A stretch of 64,000 nucleotides of DNA from Liolophura sinensis (taxonomy: Eukaryota; Mollusca; Polyplacophora; Chitonida; Chitonidae). The stretch covers positions 6,439,435 to 6,503,434 of the forward strand of contig NC_088296.1 of assembly GCF_032854445.1 (NCBI RefSeq), in the 5' to 3' direction. The notes beneath the pieces are model-generated. The model was not told where the DNA came from. It saw only the letters and a program-made list of their open reading frames with translations, and did no database searches. Made by a program: the position numbers and the translations under genes. Of this stretch, positions 14,967-24,556 are shown piece by piece (within the stretch, counting starts at the first letter, position 1; each line of letters begins with the position of its first letter).

Positions 14967-15758
14967 ATGATCAAGAGATCAAAGTTAAGGTACATGATAA
15001 CCATGGTATATCTGGAAGTATCAATCCGCATTGAGCAAGGTATAAAATAACAACTGCTTCAAACTGCTCTTTGATGGATTCAAGAACTAGAATAGTTTCA
15101 GAATGTTACAAATGCTTGATACAAGTCTGATGTGAATATAGGTTGTACAAGAATAACGGCTTATTTTGGAAAACAAATGTTGAAAATGCTTTGTACTAGG
15201 GTGGACATGATCTTAAGACGTGTAAGACCGACGGCTTCAAACTGCTCTTTGTGGTTTTGCTTTGTAAAACAAACAGCTTAGGAACAGGAGAAATACTTGG
15301 TACGGGGACAGTGTGAAAGCTGTACATGAGTTTCAAGGTTCTGAAAGAAAATCGGCTTCAAACTGCTCTTTGTGCTTTTCTTTTAGAAAACAAGTAGCTT
15401 AGGAACAACAAAAATACTTGGTAAGGGATCAGTGTGGTGGCTACACAGGAGTTTCAAGGTTCTGAAAGAAAATCGGCTTTAAACTGTTCTTTGTAGTTTA
15501 CTTTTAGAAAATAAATAGTGTGTGAACAGAAGAAACACATGGTACGCGGTCCATATGGAAGCATAGCACCCTTCCATTCCATAATTGTGTTGGTTACAAT
15601 ATGGACGGGATACTGTATACATTTTTATTCATTCATTTGTAATTTTGTAATAACTTGTAAAACTTACCTGCAGTTTTTGACAGAACTGGCGCCGAATAGC
15701 ACGTACTGAAGAGAACCAGTAGTACAATTCCAACAGACTGGCTTGCAACTGGCTTCAT
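1583..15758 (-). CDS. Six-exon gene for a secreted acidic coiled-coil protein, 3' end not found
   Basis: I do not recognise this protein. Six exons on the minus strand (15668-15758, 9736-9774, 7233-7276, 5753-5795, 1951-2049, 1583-1773) join with GT/AG borders and matching phases (1,1,0,1,1,0), giving 169 residues with no stop. Residues 1-22 form a signal peptide (hydrophobic core GIVLLVLFSTC, probable cleavage before APVLSK). Residues about 32-72 are rich in Gln, Glu and Leu with heptad-like spacing (DQLDVLQGKTEALRQVQ, INEQERELESLVQ) and probably form a coiled coil. The remainder is acidic and looks disordered (VKVEEHHH, KPETHVETK, SEDGNNDVVNDD), with no cysteine after the signal peptide. 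A secreted, possibly calcium-binding or matrix-associated role is only inference. The downstream exons were not found and may lie left of the window. Agreement of five successive junctions makes a real gene very likely. Confidence 0.8.
1951..2049 (-). CDS. Exon 5 of secreted acidic protein (99 bp)
   Basis: Acceptor GATTTACAG|CTAATT and donor AAGGCGG|GTAAGT, phase 1 in and 1 out. It encodes 32 acidic residues including VKVEEHHHVTYENI and EQEVQETEKA. A His triplet stands in the otherwise acidic sequence. A symmetric phase-1 exon could be skipped or duplicated without breaking the frame. Confidence 0.78.
2410..5394. other. Intron DNA without recognisable gene
   Basis: This is part of the intron between exons 4 and 5 of the secreted protein gene. 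Apart from the SINE-A fragment at 4713 I see only AT-rich unique sequence. A frame at 4850-5037 on the minus strand has no splice or homology support. Confidence 0.6.
4713..4841 (+). mobile_element. SINE-A fragment, 5' truncated
   Basis: Carries GGCCTGCCAGCAACCTGCGG through the core to the ATCAAGTAAATAAACAAAT tail. It is in the intron between exons 4 and 5 of the secreted protein gene. Confidence 0.8.
5395..5705. repeat. Diverged tandem repeats, GATAA/CAATGATTGCAAGG-type
   Basis: Repeats of GAGATAACGACAATGATTGC with variable 27-40-bp spacing fill this stretch, between exon 4 and the 5.0-kb region. Open frames across it are repeat artefacts. Confidence 0.7.
5753..5795 (-). CDS. Exon 4 of secreted acidic protein (43 bp)
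   Basis: Acceptor GGTTTCACAG|ATCAATG and donor CAAGGCA|GTGAGT, phase 0 in and 1 out. It encodes INEQERELESLVQG, continuing the coiled-coil pattern of exon 3. Confidence 0.76.
6945..7022 (-). mobile_element. SINE-E-like fragment
   Basis: Contains CAGAGTAAACCACCGACGTA and GGCAAGTTACTGATGAACTT, shared with 26.9 kb and 43.4 kb. Confidence 0.45.
7120..7231 (-). mobile_element. SINE-D-like repeat abutting exon 3
   Basis: Minus strand GGTTAAAGGTCATTGCCTTT then GTGGGTTCAACCCCGGCCTT (B box), matching the copy at 10760-10907. The head seems cut at the exon 3 donor. Confidence 0.6.
7233..7276 (-). CDS. Exon 3 of secreted acidic protein (44 bp)
   Basis: A long pyrimidine tract precedes the acceptor TTTACAG|GAAAAAC, and the donor is AAACAG|GTAAGG. 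Phase is 1 in and 0 out. It encodes KTEALRQVQDDAKQ, an amphipathic coiled-coil-like segment. A tRNA-headed SINE-like repeat begins within a few bases of the donor (see 7120-7231). Confidence 0.75.
8854..9218 (-). pseudogene. Copy of the 28-kb family bounded by inverted repeats
   Basis: Minus-strand sequence at about 9030-9170 matches the 28-kb copy (GAxxACTGxTxACxGxTTCTC, then CGATTATGGAACC for CGATTATCGACTT), giving MEPGRPF...KDYYTN against YRLGTPF...EWYTN, with stops. The segment is flanked by an 18-bp inverted repeat, CATTCGCCAAGAACATTC at 8854-8871 and its complement near 9200-9217, so it may be a small mobile element carrying the relic. Confidence 0.4.
9736..9774 (-). CDS. Exon 2 of secreted acidic protein (39 bp)
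   Basis: The acceptor is GTGGCTAG|TACC and the donor is CTACAGG|GTAATT, phase 1 in and 1 out. It encodes PQEQEDQLDVLQ, the start of the probable coiled coil. The exon is very short, and its support is that phase and residue character fit both neighbours. Confidence 0.68.
9929..10072 (-). mobile_element. SINE-A fragment, 5' truncated
   Basis: Tail and core complete to CTGATAGACCTTTCCACGTA. It lies in intron 1 of the secreted protein gene. Confidence 0.85.
10760..10907 (-). mobile_element. SINE-D-like repeat
   Basis: Minus strand GGTCGCGGTCTCGTGGTTAA (A-box-like) and GAGAGTTGAAAGGCCGGCCT (B-box-like), with CTTGAACAAGGACTTAGATT shared with the copy at 7.1 kb. It lies in intron 1 of the secreted protein gene. 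Confidence 0.6.
10908..14493. other. Intron 1 of the secreted protein gene, middle part
   Basis: AT-rich sequence with two SINE-A cores at 12.45-12.71 kb and a short TTAA repeat at 13233. No exon or regulatory signal was recognised. Confidence 0.6.
12453..12710 (+). mobile_element. Two SINE-A cores in tandem
   Basis: A core fragment (12453-12553) is followed directly by a second linker-core-tail copy (12555-12710). Both are in intron 1 of the secreted protein gene. Confidence 0.82.
14494..14764 (-). mobile_element. SINE-A, full length (tRNA head, conserved core, AAATA tail)
   Basis: This is the reference copy for the most abundant SINE in the window. Reading the minus strand: GGGGCCTCCGTGGCTCAGTC carries a pol III A box (TGGCTCAGTCGG), GTGAGTTCAAGTCC is the B box, then a 65-bp linker, the core (GGGTTTCCCCCGGGCTGTGC to TATAAGTGAAATATTCTTGA), and the tail CAAATAAATAAATAAAT. 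The core resembles broadly distributed metazoan SINE domains; assignment to a named superfamily needs a database comparison. Confidence 0.9.
14936..14962. repeat. (TA)n microsatellite, 13 units
   Basis: A short TA run. Confidence 0.95.
15050..15535. repeat. 120-bp tandem array in intron 1 of the secreted protein gene
   Basis: GGCTTCAAACTGCTCTTTG recurs at 15056, 15234, 15355 and (as a variant) 15475, with TTCAAGGTTCTGAAAGAAAA between. The array lies about 130 bp downstream of the exon 1 donor. Confidence 0.8.
15668..15758 (-). CDS. Exon 1 of secreted acidic protein: start codon and signal peptide
   Basis: The ATG at 15756-15758 is the first in frame after the predicted promoter. The exon encodes 30 residues, MKPVASQS followed by a hydrophobic stretch ending CYSA, then PVLSKTA. 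It ends in phase 1 at a strong donor, CTGCAG|GTAAGTT. The 5.9-kb first intron follows and holds a 120-bp tandem array close to this exon. Confidence 0.82.
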
Positions 15759-15872
15759 TCTCCTTTGCCTTTCTTCAATGGATAAAACTTTTCTTTTCTT
15801 ATTGAAAAGCTATTTGGTGTTTCTCGCTTCTTTATCCCTTCAACTCCAAGCAAAGACGTCTTCCAAGCGGCT

Positions 15873-15880
15873 CCTTTATA
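15873..15880 (-). promoter_or_regulatory. TATA box of the secreted acidic protein gene
   Basis: On the minus strand the sequence reads CTCTATAAAGGAG, a good TATA element 115 bp upstream of the ATG at 15758. A start site about 30 bp downstream (near 15845) would leave a 5' leader of roughly 85 bases. The flanking DNA up to about 16.3 kb is more GC/CpG-rich than its surroundings, as expected of a promoter. Confidence 0.6.
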
Positions 15881-16253
15881 GAGGGAGCTCCAGATGTGGG
15901 CCGCTGTCTAGCTATACCGTTGGATTCCTGGGTTAGAACTTGTCAATCGACTACCGCAACGTTCTGTCCTATAGCGCTGGTGGCGGGTTGGAAAATTCAC
16001 CGGTGTCTGGAAAGGCCGCTCTTTCTCGTCGCAACGATCGCTCTTGCTTCCTCGTCTATCTTCGGGCAAACAGTGAAGGAACTCGCAGCTGAATCCTCTA
16101 AACCCACGACATCCTCCGTGGCATGGCAACGGGCGACCACGTGCCTGCCGGACAAGCGAGATGCGAGCCAATCAGCGCGCAGCATCGATCAGCCAGTTCC
16201 ATCGATGCCGTCTTCCACGGAAAGCAATCGAATGAAGATTTAACGATGTCCGC

Positions 16254-16261
16254 TGACGTCA
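16254..16261. promoter_or_regulatory. Consensus CRE (TGACGTCA) upstream of the secreted protein gene
   Basis: A perfect 8-bp cAMP-response-element palindrome lies about 375 bp upstream of the TATA box. A related ACGTC core also occurs at about 15855. CREB/ATF control is inferred from the motif only. Confidence 0.4.
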
Positions 16262-17079
16262 GAGCTCTCTGCCCACGTAAAATCTGCGTGTATTTTTAGC
16301 ACGGGACGATCGAAAAGTATTGAACTGTTGCCAGCGACTGCCTGCTCAGAATACAGATTCCATTGAGATTATTTGGGCTGATATGATGTGTATATATTAC
16401 ACGAGGACACCCGCATTGAAAGCCTTCATCCATCAGAATTTGGCGGTATTCACTACGACTGATAAGGCTCAGATTGTTTATTCTGGTTAACAGTCTGCTG
16501 CCGGCAATCGCATTATTCCCCAGGGACTGTCTAGCTTTATTCTATACGCTCGCCACCAGCCATCGACCATAATAACGCTATCTACTTTTTCATACATACA
16601 CATACATACATATTTTATTTTGGGTGGGTATCAAATTGTATCCTGGTGTGTAAATACTATTCACCCAGTTCTGACAAGGAAACACTTTACGGATGGTAAT
16701 GTATCTGAAAAAGCAAGACTTATTTAGAAGTGGTAGTATATAGCCAGATGGCGGCCGAAATACATGAAAGAATAAATTATGAAATATTACCAAAACTCGC
16801 TTGGAATATTTTACAGCATGATACTATTGATAGACAAGCTTTCATTCCTGTAAGAAATCTTCCACCACTAACGTTGACCCATCGAGCTAAAGCAGTAACA
16901 GTGTCGCCATATGGATCAAAATTTGTATTTTTGTATAATGGGAACAGAAAGGCCAACCAAAGTTGAACATCTGTTGCGATCAATGTTTCATTTTCTTATC
17001 TAGCTACCTAATATCAGTCTACCTCATGGCTCCAGACACTGTCGTAAGGACTAAAGTCGTGGAGACCAGCTTGGTAATA

Positions 17080-17250
17080 TACGATAGTGACGAAAAAGTG
17101 GTGATATCAAAGCCATGATGACACAGTCGAGAAAACACAATCGTGAAGACACAGCGGGTAATACACTTCAAAACATAGCCGTGAGGAATCAGTCGTGCAG
17201 ACACAGTCATGAAGACATAGTCGTGAACAGACAGTCGTGAAAACACAGCA
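17080..17250. repeat. Diverged short tandem repeats (CGTGAAGACACAGT-type)
   Basis: About ten variants of AGTCGTGAAGACACAG spaced 15-20 bp apart. No gene seen. Confidence 0.65.
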
Positions 17251-17290
17251 GTCAATAAAAAGACCAAATATGTTTAGAGAGCTAAGTACA

Positions 17291-17472
17291 TTGTTTATTT
17301 TATTTGATGGTGTTTTATGTCGTGGAGAGGCTTCATTTCTGGCACGATTCCAATAATATTAGAAGCACGACCATCCGCAGGTTGCTGATAGACCATTCCA
17401 CGTATGGCCAAAACGCACGCGTTGGTGTGAGACTCACGGGCCATTGCGCCGCGCTGGCGCGCTAATCACGTT
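17291..17472 (-). mobile_element. SINE-A fragment with internal deletion
   Basis: The tail and A-box half (CGCGCTGGCGCGCTAATC) are recognisable, with the core partly deleted near GCTTCATTTCTGG. Confidence 0.78.
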
Positions 17473-17829
17473 GGAGGTGAAGAAGCGAAGGTTGTACGTG
17501 ATACTGTCACATTGAACGTGTCTTCGGGGTCTAACCACACCACGAGAACTGTCCTCGCTTAACAGCTCTTTAAACTTGGAAATAACTTGGAATAGTGTTG
17601 AATAACCTATGACTGAGTTTCAAACATATATACCGGCGTATATATGCTAATAAATATAGATCAAAGGCCTATTTTAGTCGTTAAAACATACAAGCTGCCC
17701 TTTCACGTTAACATCACTACCACGGTCTCCAAAACAAACTTAAGGTTTCAACATGATGAGTTCAAATTTTCTTTCAAAAAAATCAGTTTTCTTTGCGGTG
17801 ATATTGATGCCCAACATGTCGATGCGTAG

Positions 17830-18486
17830 ACGTTGTGGCTTTCTGTGATGCTAACGAAAGGCAATTTTGATAGAGATTATAAGTGATTTTATTATTAGTA
17901 ACTGATTGTGCCTGTTATGACACGAGTATTACGTGTTGCATAACCACAATTCTATTTTAAACGAACAACGCCCACCGGGGAAACTGCCTGTTATCTTCAT
18001 TTGTGGGGTCATGGTACCAGCGAAGCGATCTTCATTACGGCATTCGATGACACAGGCCTATACAACGTCCAATGCGGCCAATACAACTCGGCTAATATAA
18101 CCTCTGGACATATTTTGTGCCTGGTTGCGTTGTTTCCGTGTAATAAGAAACACACATGATAGCGATCTTAGTATCATTATCATCGAAACGCCATGCATGT
18201 TAAATTAAAAGTTCCTATCCATAAGCAACTGATTTATTCAAATACCTGTCAACTTCTACATGCCACTTAAAGTGCAATAACATACACAGTGAATTAATAA
18301 AGACCAGAGCAAAAGTTATTTCTTGAATGCCTTATTGAACACAGGTCATCAACAGGAAGACAGAGAACCATCGGAATGATAACTCGCTGCAGCTAAAATT
18401 TAGGGGTGACAAGAAGTATACTTAATACTATGCACTGGCTAATTTTTGTTATCGTCGTCGTCATGATCATCATCATTATCATTGTT

Positions 18487-18529
<43 letters not shown>

Positions 18530-19880
18530 CTATCATTATTGTCATCACCATCATCGTTGTCGTCACCGACATCACCACCATCGTCGTCGTCGTCGTCATC
18601 ATCATCATCATGTCTCTATCATCGTCATAATCATTATCACCTGTGTATCATCATTGTTGATCATATCGTCATCAGTAATAGGACTTTCACAATATCACCG
18701 CTTCTATTTCGTTTCGTTCCAAACAATCCTTTGAACGTTTTCAATATTTTTATTGTCACAAAGTCCAACCCAGTTACAGGTTTGTTATAACTAGGTCTCT
18801 CCCCACATTATCATACCTTCAGTTACATTATCTTACTAATCTGGTTTCTAAATCGATGTTGGCTTCCAGTCGGCCTTGCGCACTAAAGAAATTTAACCGA
18901 TTGGTCAAAACAGATCCTTCGTTCTAGTAGTTATAGTCTTTGGAGGACGGATGTCTTTTGATACGTAAGGGTGAAGAATACAGAAATCGAGATAGAGAAA
19001 TGCAAGATTAGTGAAACCGTGTGATGTCATGGCTCATCCCGCGTAGGTTGTCGAAAACCACGCAAGCATAATGATTTAATTAATCTCCGGTTGTAGAGTT
19101 CTCACGCAACCCTTCATAAAACCCGCTGGTCGAGAACACAATATTCGAGTTTTCTTGCAGGGTTTGTGACACACTGCACGATAATAGCAAGAGTATTGCG
19201 CGGTTTTACTGGTCTTCACAAAATTCGACCCGTTATAATACTTGCGGGCCTTTTTTTTACGAAAAAATCGCGCGGCTATTGTTATTCGGTTTGAACTGAA
19301 CGCGAATTACACTCCAAATGTTCCAAAGTTTCAGAGAAGGGGATGAGGCCAATACGCCGAATTGTCAGCATTATCATCAAAACATATCTTGAAATCGTGT
19401 CCTTCTCCTCTTAGTTAACATCCTTCCTGCTGTTTTCTTAAAAGCATGACAAGCCCTAAACCAAAACTCGGCCTCGACATTTTGTAGTAAAAGCTCCTAA
19501 ATATCGCGGATTCTCTTACGTCATAATTGTGTTAGCCTTTCTAGCCAAACGGTCCTCTGATTTCGTTACGGTTAGTCTGAAGGACATAGCACAATCTCGT
19601 GTAAACGAAACTATTTGTTATGCTACTTTATACTGTGCATTGGCCTGTGCATGTATCACTACCTATCCGTAAGACAGTTGTGATTAATAGACATCCAAGG
19701 TAACAGAACCTTGGCAAACTGACTGGATTGTGGACGGATATATTTAGAGTGAAATTGCGGTAGATTATGCTCAGACCTGTTGGACTTAAATCAATTTGAT
19801 ATTCATCCCATTTGCAGAAAAATGGAGACGGCTGCAACCATGCAGTAAACATATAACGTACACGTGTACGGTATGTTTAT
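17830..19880. other. Intergenic stretch
   Basis: Holds the (ATC)n microsatellite and AT-rich unique sequence. GAAAGGCAATTTTGATAG at about 17858 is a diverged copy of the inner inverted-repeat arm at 22.27 kb. No gene seen. Confidence 0.6.
18452..18640. repeat. Trinucleotide microsatellite (ATC/GTC)n
   Basis: Long runs of CAT/ATC with GTC interruptions on the plus strand. It yields poly-Ile, poly-Ser and poly-Met frames that are not genes. Confidence 0.95.
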
Positions 19881-19887
19881 TTTATAC

Positions 19888-20083
19888 GTTTCATTCGTAT
19901 TTTACGGCGTATTCGAGAATATTTCACTTATACGAAGGTGGTCAGTATAAACGTGGGAGGAATCTGGGCAGAGACCTGGGGAAAACCCACGATCATACCC
20001 AGGCTGCTGGCAGACCTTCTCACATACGGCCGGGGATGAAGCAAGCATGAGGTGGGCTTAAACTCCGTGACCGCATTGGTGGT
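19888..20083 (-). mobile_element. SINE-A, 5' truncated
   Basis: Core through B box (TTAAACTCCGTGACCGCATT) is present; the poly-TTTA tail is lost. Confidence 0.83.
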
Positions 20084-20443
20084 GTACAGTATATCTTCAC
20101 TCTATGATATACACATGCACATATAACCAATATATAACTATGTAGGCCTACACAGGGTAGATAATATAACTGTGTGCATGGTATTATTCTGTACATAGTG
20201 TATAACTATGTACACATGTAGATAGTATAATTGACACCTATCCTCACCAGGCAATATTAGTTACAAGTCTATAGTTGTAAGTTCCGCACGCCCTTTTGTT
20301 AGTGTTGCGAAAAAAACGTCCCCTATGAACCTCTACCAGGAATTTAAGGGGAATTGTCTCAGGGGACAAGGATTATCAGGCCCGTGATATTTTGAGCTCG
20401 CGAATTGAGACACGGTGTCTTGAGGCCAATCGTATTCATGTAT

Positions 20444-20591
20444 ATATTTATTTATTTGATTGGCGTTTTACGCCGTACTCCAGAATATTTCACTTATACG
20501 AAGGCGGCCAGCATTATGGTGGGAGGAAACAGGGGAGAACCCGGGGAAAACCCACGACCATCCGCAGGTTGCTGCAAGACCTTCCCACGAA
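20444..20591 (-). mobile_element. SINE-A fragment in left arm of the inverted repeat
   Basis: Tail and core to CTTCCCACGAACGG. Its insertion point in the flanking DNA is identical to that of the copy at 22770-22922. Confidence 0.85.
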
Positions 20592-20918
20592 CGGTAAAAT
20601 TACTATTAACCCGCAAAAGATATCACATTTGTCTGGTAGATAGACATGGACAGTGATTACTGTTTACTGATTACTGCTTACGTAAGCCTGAAAATAGTGT
20701 CAGCTACAATAGTTTAGCACATAATGCTAGATAGATCTACAGGCGGTTTAAATTTAACGTGAGTGTTAAACCGGTATAAGTCCACAGCCTGATTTCAAAG
20801 TATAGTGCCTATATGATATATGATCACTGGGTTTATTTCATTCATGTTATACATGCACTAGAAAATTATTATTTTTTCCTGTCTACCCCATGCTAATGTG
20901 GAACAACGCAAGTATATA

Positions 20919-21172
20919 TTTGCTTATTTATTTATTTATTTATTTATTTGTTTATTTGATTGGTGTTTTACGCCGTACTCAAGAATATTTCACTTATACG
21001 ACGGCGGCCAGCATTATGGTGGGTGGAATCCAGCCAAAGCCCGGGGAAAACCCACGATCATCCGCAGGTTGCTGCTAGACCTTCCCACGTACAACCGGAG
21101 AGGAAGCCAGCATGAGCTGAACTTAAACTCACAGCGACCGCATTGGTGAGAGACTCTTGGGTCATTACGCTG
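20919..21172 (-). mobile_element. SINE-A, nearly full length
   Basis: Seven TTTA units lead into the tail, followed by the core and B box; the tRNA A-box end is replaced by unrelated DNA near 21172. It is located inside the 3-kb inverted repeat. Confidence 0.88.
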
Positions 21173-21359
21173 CCACAAGAATATATCTAACAAGCTCTTG
21201 TTTACTGTTTCAGCTACTGTATATAGGGCCTCAGTAAATGTAGATAACAGATCAGCTACTAAGTTGTCAAATTAAGTAGATATGTCAGTCTATACACTAC
21301 CTTCAGTCTTAGGCTTTGCCTATTTCATCTTATTTTTCGTGTAAATCCGAATCTATTTC

Positions 21360-21480
21360 TATATATAAAGTACGAAAATAGGACGGAATCATTAAAGGAG
21401 AAGCAGTCAATAGTTTCCAGTGATGTTGGAAAGACGCAAGGAATGTTGTCAGCAAATGGGTGAAATCACTGTTCAAACTG
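21360..21480 (-). pseudogene. Partial copy of the 28-kb family (flank and signal-peptide part)
   Basis: The sequence GGAAAGACGCAAGGAATGTT and the preceding block match 9.1 kb closely, and the minus strand shows AATGATTCCGTCCTATTTTC in the position of the signal peptide. The Cys domain is absent. The upstream flank seen at 28.5 kb reappears only at about 22370, so the copy seems split by the inverted-repeat DNA between. Confidence 0.35.
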
Positions 21481-22769
21481 TGAACCGTACTATGGTCAAT
21501 TTCTTTTAGAGATTCGCCGATATTCAGCTGTCCGTAAAATCAGTCATGCTCGCTACCAAAATTGCCTTCAATCAGTTATACGTAACACAAGCTGTACACA
21601 CGGATATGCTTGGAATTTATATTGTTGCTAGGGTCATGAAGTTAGAAAAATTTTCTAATTCATAATGTTAGATAATCATAAAGTCCATAAGCTCCGTTTC
21701 GACGGCAAGAACCAATTGCCTCGGGTGACACCATAATTATTCAAAAGCCAGTGGCAAGCTGGGTTTTGGGCGGAGCTCAACATGTTTCGATGGAAGGTAA
21801 CATCAGTTACCAGGACTGCTGTCGACTTTACTGTAAACGTTTATTTGTAATCGTTCGCATGTTTTAATACAATATAACCTTAAGAAATGAATTTTACTTT
21901 ATCTCTTGTAGTATATGATCTCAGGGCAGTATAGTTTTAGAGATGAATATTAGGAATTTAAAACGATCTAGTCATTCGTAGAGACGGTAGTCTAGGCCGT
22001 CTTATTACACGGTGTTTGTTCTAACCGCTTGTTGACGTAGCCATAGTAACACAGGTCACTCTCTACGCCCAATGTCCAGCATGCAACTTGTTTTTAAATG
22101 ATTATTACGTCGCCCGAGGCAATGAGTTCTTGGTGTTGAAGCTAAGCTTATGGTGTTTAACATTACGAATTAGAAAAAGTATTCCAACTGCATTTTTTTT
22201 TTGCACTGACGTCAACGTCCAACCTATCTATGTGGAGAGTTTGGTTTTTTACGAGACAGTGACTAAAGGCAATTTTGGTAGCGAGTATGACTGATTTTAC
22301 AGACAGCTGAATATAGGCGACTCTAATAGAAATAAGCTACAGTATCTAAGTTGTCGATTATAAAATATGTATCTCAGTTGCGCTTTGATTACAAGTGTTC
22401 GTATAGCCAACCTAGCGATCTAATTAAACACGATGCTTATACAGCCCCTCACAACGGGTTAAGCGGTATTAGACATAAGGGCATAAAGCGGTAGTCTTTA
22501 CTATTTTGTATTTTCAGTTTTATTTTGTGTATGTTAAATCAAACAGCTACAACCAATGTCTCATGGCGTTACACTAATAAGGGTTGATGAAAACAGTAAT
22601 GATATCACATTCTCAATTCTCGACAAGAGCGGGTGCGTTCTTTTCCAGTGTCTTCGAGCATGACATCATTAAATCATGTCATAAGAACTCTTCACTCTTG
22701 AAGGTAGCTTATTGTCACAGTCCCACGGCTAATGTTTCAATTACTTACATGAAGACGAGGGGGGGGGGG

Positions 22770-22922
22770 TCCCCGTGGCTAGCGTGCCAGCGCAGCGTAA
22801 CGACCCAGGAGTCTCTCACCAATGTGGTCGCTGTGAGTTCAAGTCCATCATAATGTTGGCCGCCGTCGTATAAGTGAAATATTCTGGAGTACGGCGTAAA
22901 ACACCAATCAAATAAATAAATA
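22770..22922 (+). mobile_element. SINE-A with internal deletion in right arm of the inverted repeat
   Basis: The tRNA head (CCCCGTGGCTAGCG to GAGTTCAAGTCC) is fused straight to the core end (ATCATAATGTTGGCCG). It sits after a G run at 22760-22769. Confidence 0.85.
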
Positions 22923-24298
22923 TATACATGAATACGATTGGCCTCAAGACAACAAGCCTAATTCCCGAGCTCAAAACATCACGGGCCTGATAATCCTTGT
23001 CCCCTGAGACAATTCCCCTTAAATTCCTGGTAGAGGTTCATAGGGGATGTTTTTTTCGCCAGACCAACAAAGGGCTGAACGGGGCGTGCGAAACTTATAA
23101 CTATAGATTTATAACTGTAGACTTATAACTATAGACTTGTAACTAATATTGCCTGGTGTGGACAGGGGTCAATTTCCTGAAAAAAAAAGCGCAAAGCTAA
23201 ACCTAAAAAAAACTTAACCTTTGAAGCCTCTTCTACGTAAAACATTATACGACCTTAGGGAGATAAAAAAAAGGGCAGCTCCAGCAGGCAAAAAAAGAAA
23301 CAGAAGATAAAATATCAAAGGAGTTTAATCACGATCCAGCAGAATTAACTGTGGATTGTGGGCATAAATCAGAAAAGTGGAAGCGCACAAATGGCGGTGA
23401 CGTCATTGCCTGCAGCCGCTTTAAATGAGTGGCAGCTGGGGCGGAAATTGCGCTGATGCACAAGAATCAGTAGACAGAAATAGAAAAACAAAAGCGTCGA
23501 TAAAATTTGATGTTTTGCCCGTATATCAAGTCAGCTTAACTACGTGTTAAAATAAAAAGCAATGGCAATGCCAGTGGGGGTATTTTGAAGATAAGCATAT
23601 ATATGGCGCATCTGTCTCATCACCAGGGGCAAAATCATACAGGAAATCATCGACATCGAATCTGACATTTACGATCCAAAACTAAACAGAGACATCCGGA
23701 TATCAGCGCATCAGATTCGAAGCTATTACATTGTTTTTTGTTTTTGATTTTGGACTAATGCGTAGAAATATCTGTTCAAATCAGAATTGCCCTAAGCTAA
23801 AATCGTTTAAACCTTGTTAAATGTCAGCACATAAACTGTTGTTTTTAATTGCCTTACATCAATAACTATCATCAGTGCAGCTACACAAGTGTCACATTTT
23901 CCTTTTGGGTTATTAAGCACTCATGAAAGCCTTGACCCTTGAATCTAGCTAACTTGATTACGTGTTCACGCCTGAATCACGATCAAATCACGATAAATGT
24001 CTAAATCTGGAGACGTTAAAATCTCCAAGCATGTTCGCATTTGTGATTTGGAGCATAAGAAAAACCTGGATGTAAAGTAATAAGCTAGCATAACTCGAAT
24101 CGGAAATGAAAGGAATTGTTTTTATTGCCAAAAGTGACGGTGCCTGCAGCTGAGATCTTTCTCTGCCTGAAGCCACGTGGCACAGTTAGGAACGCGAGAT
24201 TAGCGCTAACAGTTTGATCTCTAGTAAATGTAATAAGAAAGAAAGGATTCTCTTTCTGTATGCCTGTCCTTCGATTATCACAACAGCCGTTCACCCAT

Positions 24299-24556
24299 TT
24301 GATTTATTTATTAGATTAATGTTTTACGCCGTACTCAAGAATATTTCACTTATACAACGGCGACCAGTTTTATGGTGGGAGGAAACCGGGCAGAGCCAGG
24401 GGGGAATCCACAACCCTCCACAGGCTGCTGCACACCTTCCCACGTACGGCCGAAGAGTAAGCCAGCAAGACCTGAACTCACAGGGACCGCATCGGTGGGA
24501 GGCTTCTAGGACACTGCGCCGTGCTGTCGCGCTGACCCCCTCGGTCAGTGAGGCCC
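24299..24556 (-). mobile_element. SINE-A, nearly full length, diverged
   Basis: The core and tRNA head are recognisable to TGAGGCCC near 24555, with many point changes. The tail is weakened to TTTATTTATTAGATTAATG. Confidence 0.85.

Larger units (their letters stand above)
20227..23178. repeat. Nested inverted-repeat structure, 3 kb
   Basis: The outer arms are 20227-20591 and 22770-23178. Reverse-complemented, the right arm matches the left almost base for base over long blocks such as CTCTACCAGGAATTTAAGGG and AGGCCAATCGTATTCATGTA, and each arm ends in a SINE in the same place. The right arm has an extra short AT-rich triplication. Inner arms (21500-21785 and 22060-22330) form a second, more diverged inverted repeat sharing GGCAATTTTGGTAGCGAG. 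The middle holds another SINE (20919-21172). Confidence 0.75.

Noticed and set aside
15896-16243. Open frames of 60-115 codons on both strands
   Set aside because: The DNA is GC/CpG-rich promoter sequence, where stops are rarer; frames occur on both strands with no family signal.
18393-18790. Poly-Ile, poly-Ser and poly-Met frames
   Set aside because: They are translations of an (ATC)n microsatellite.
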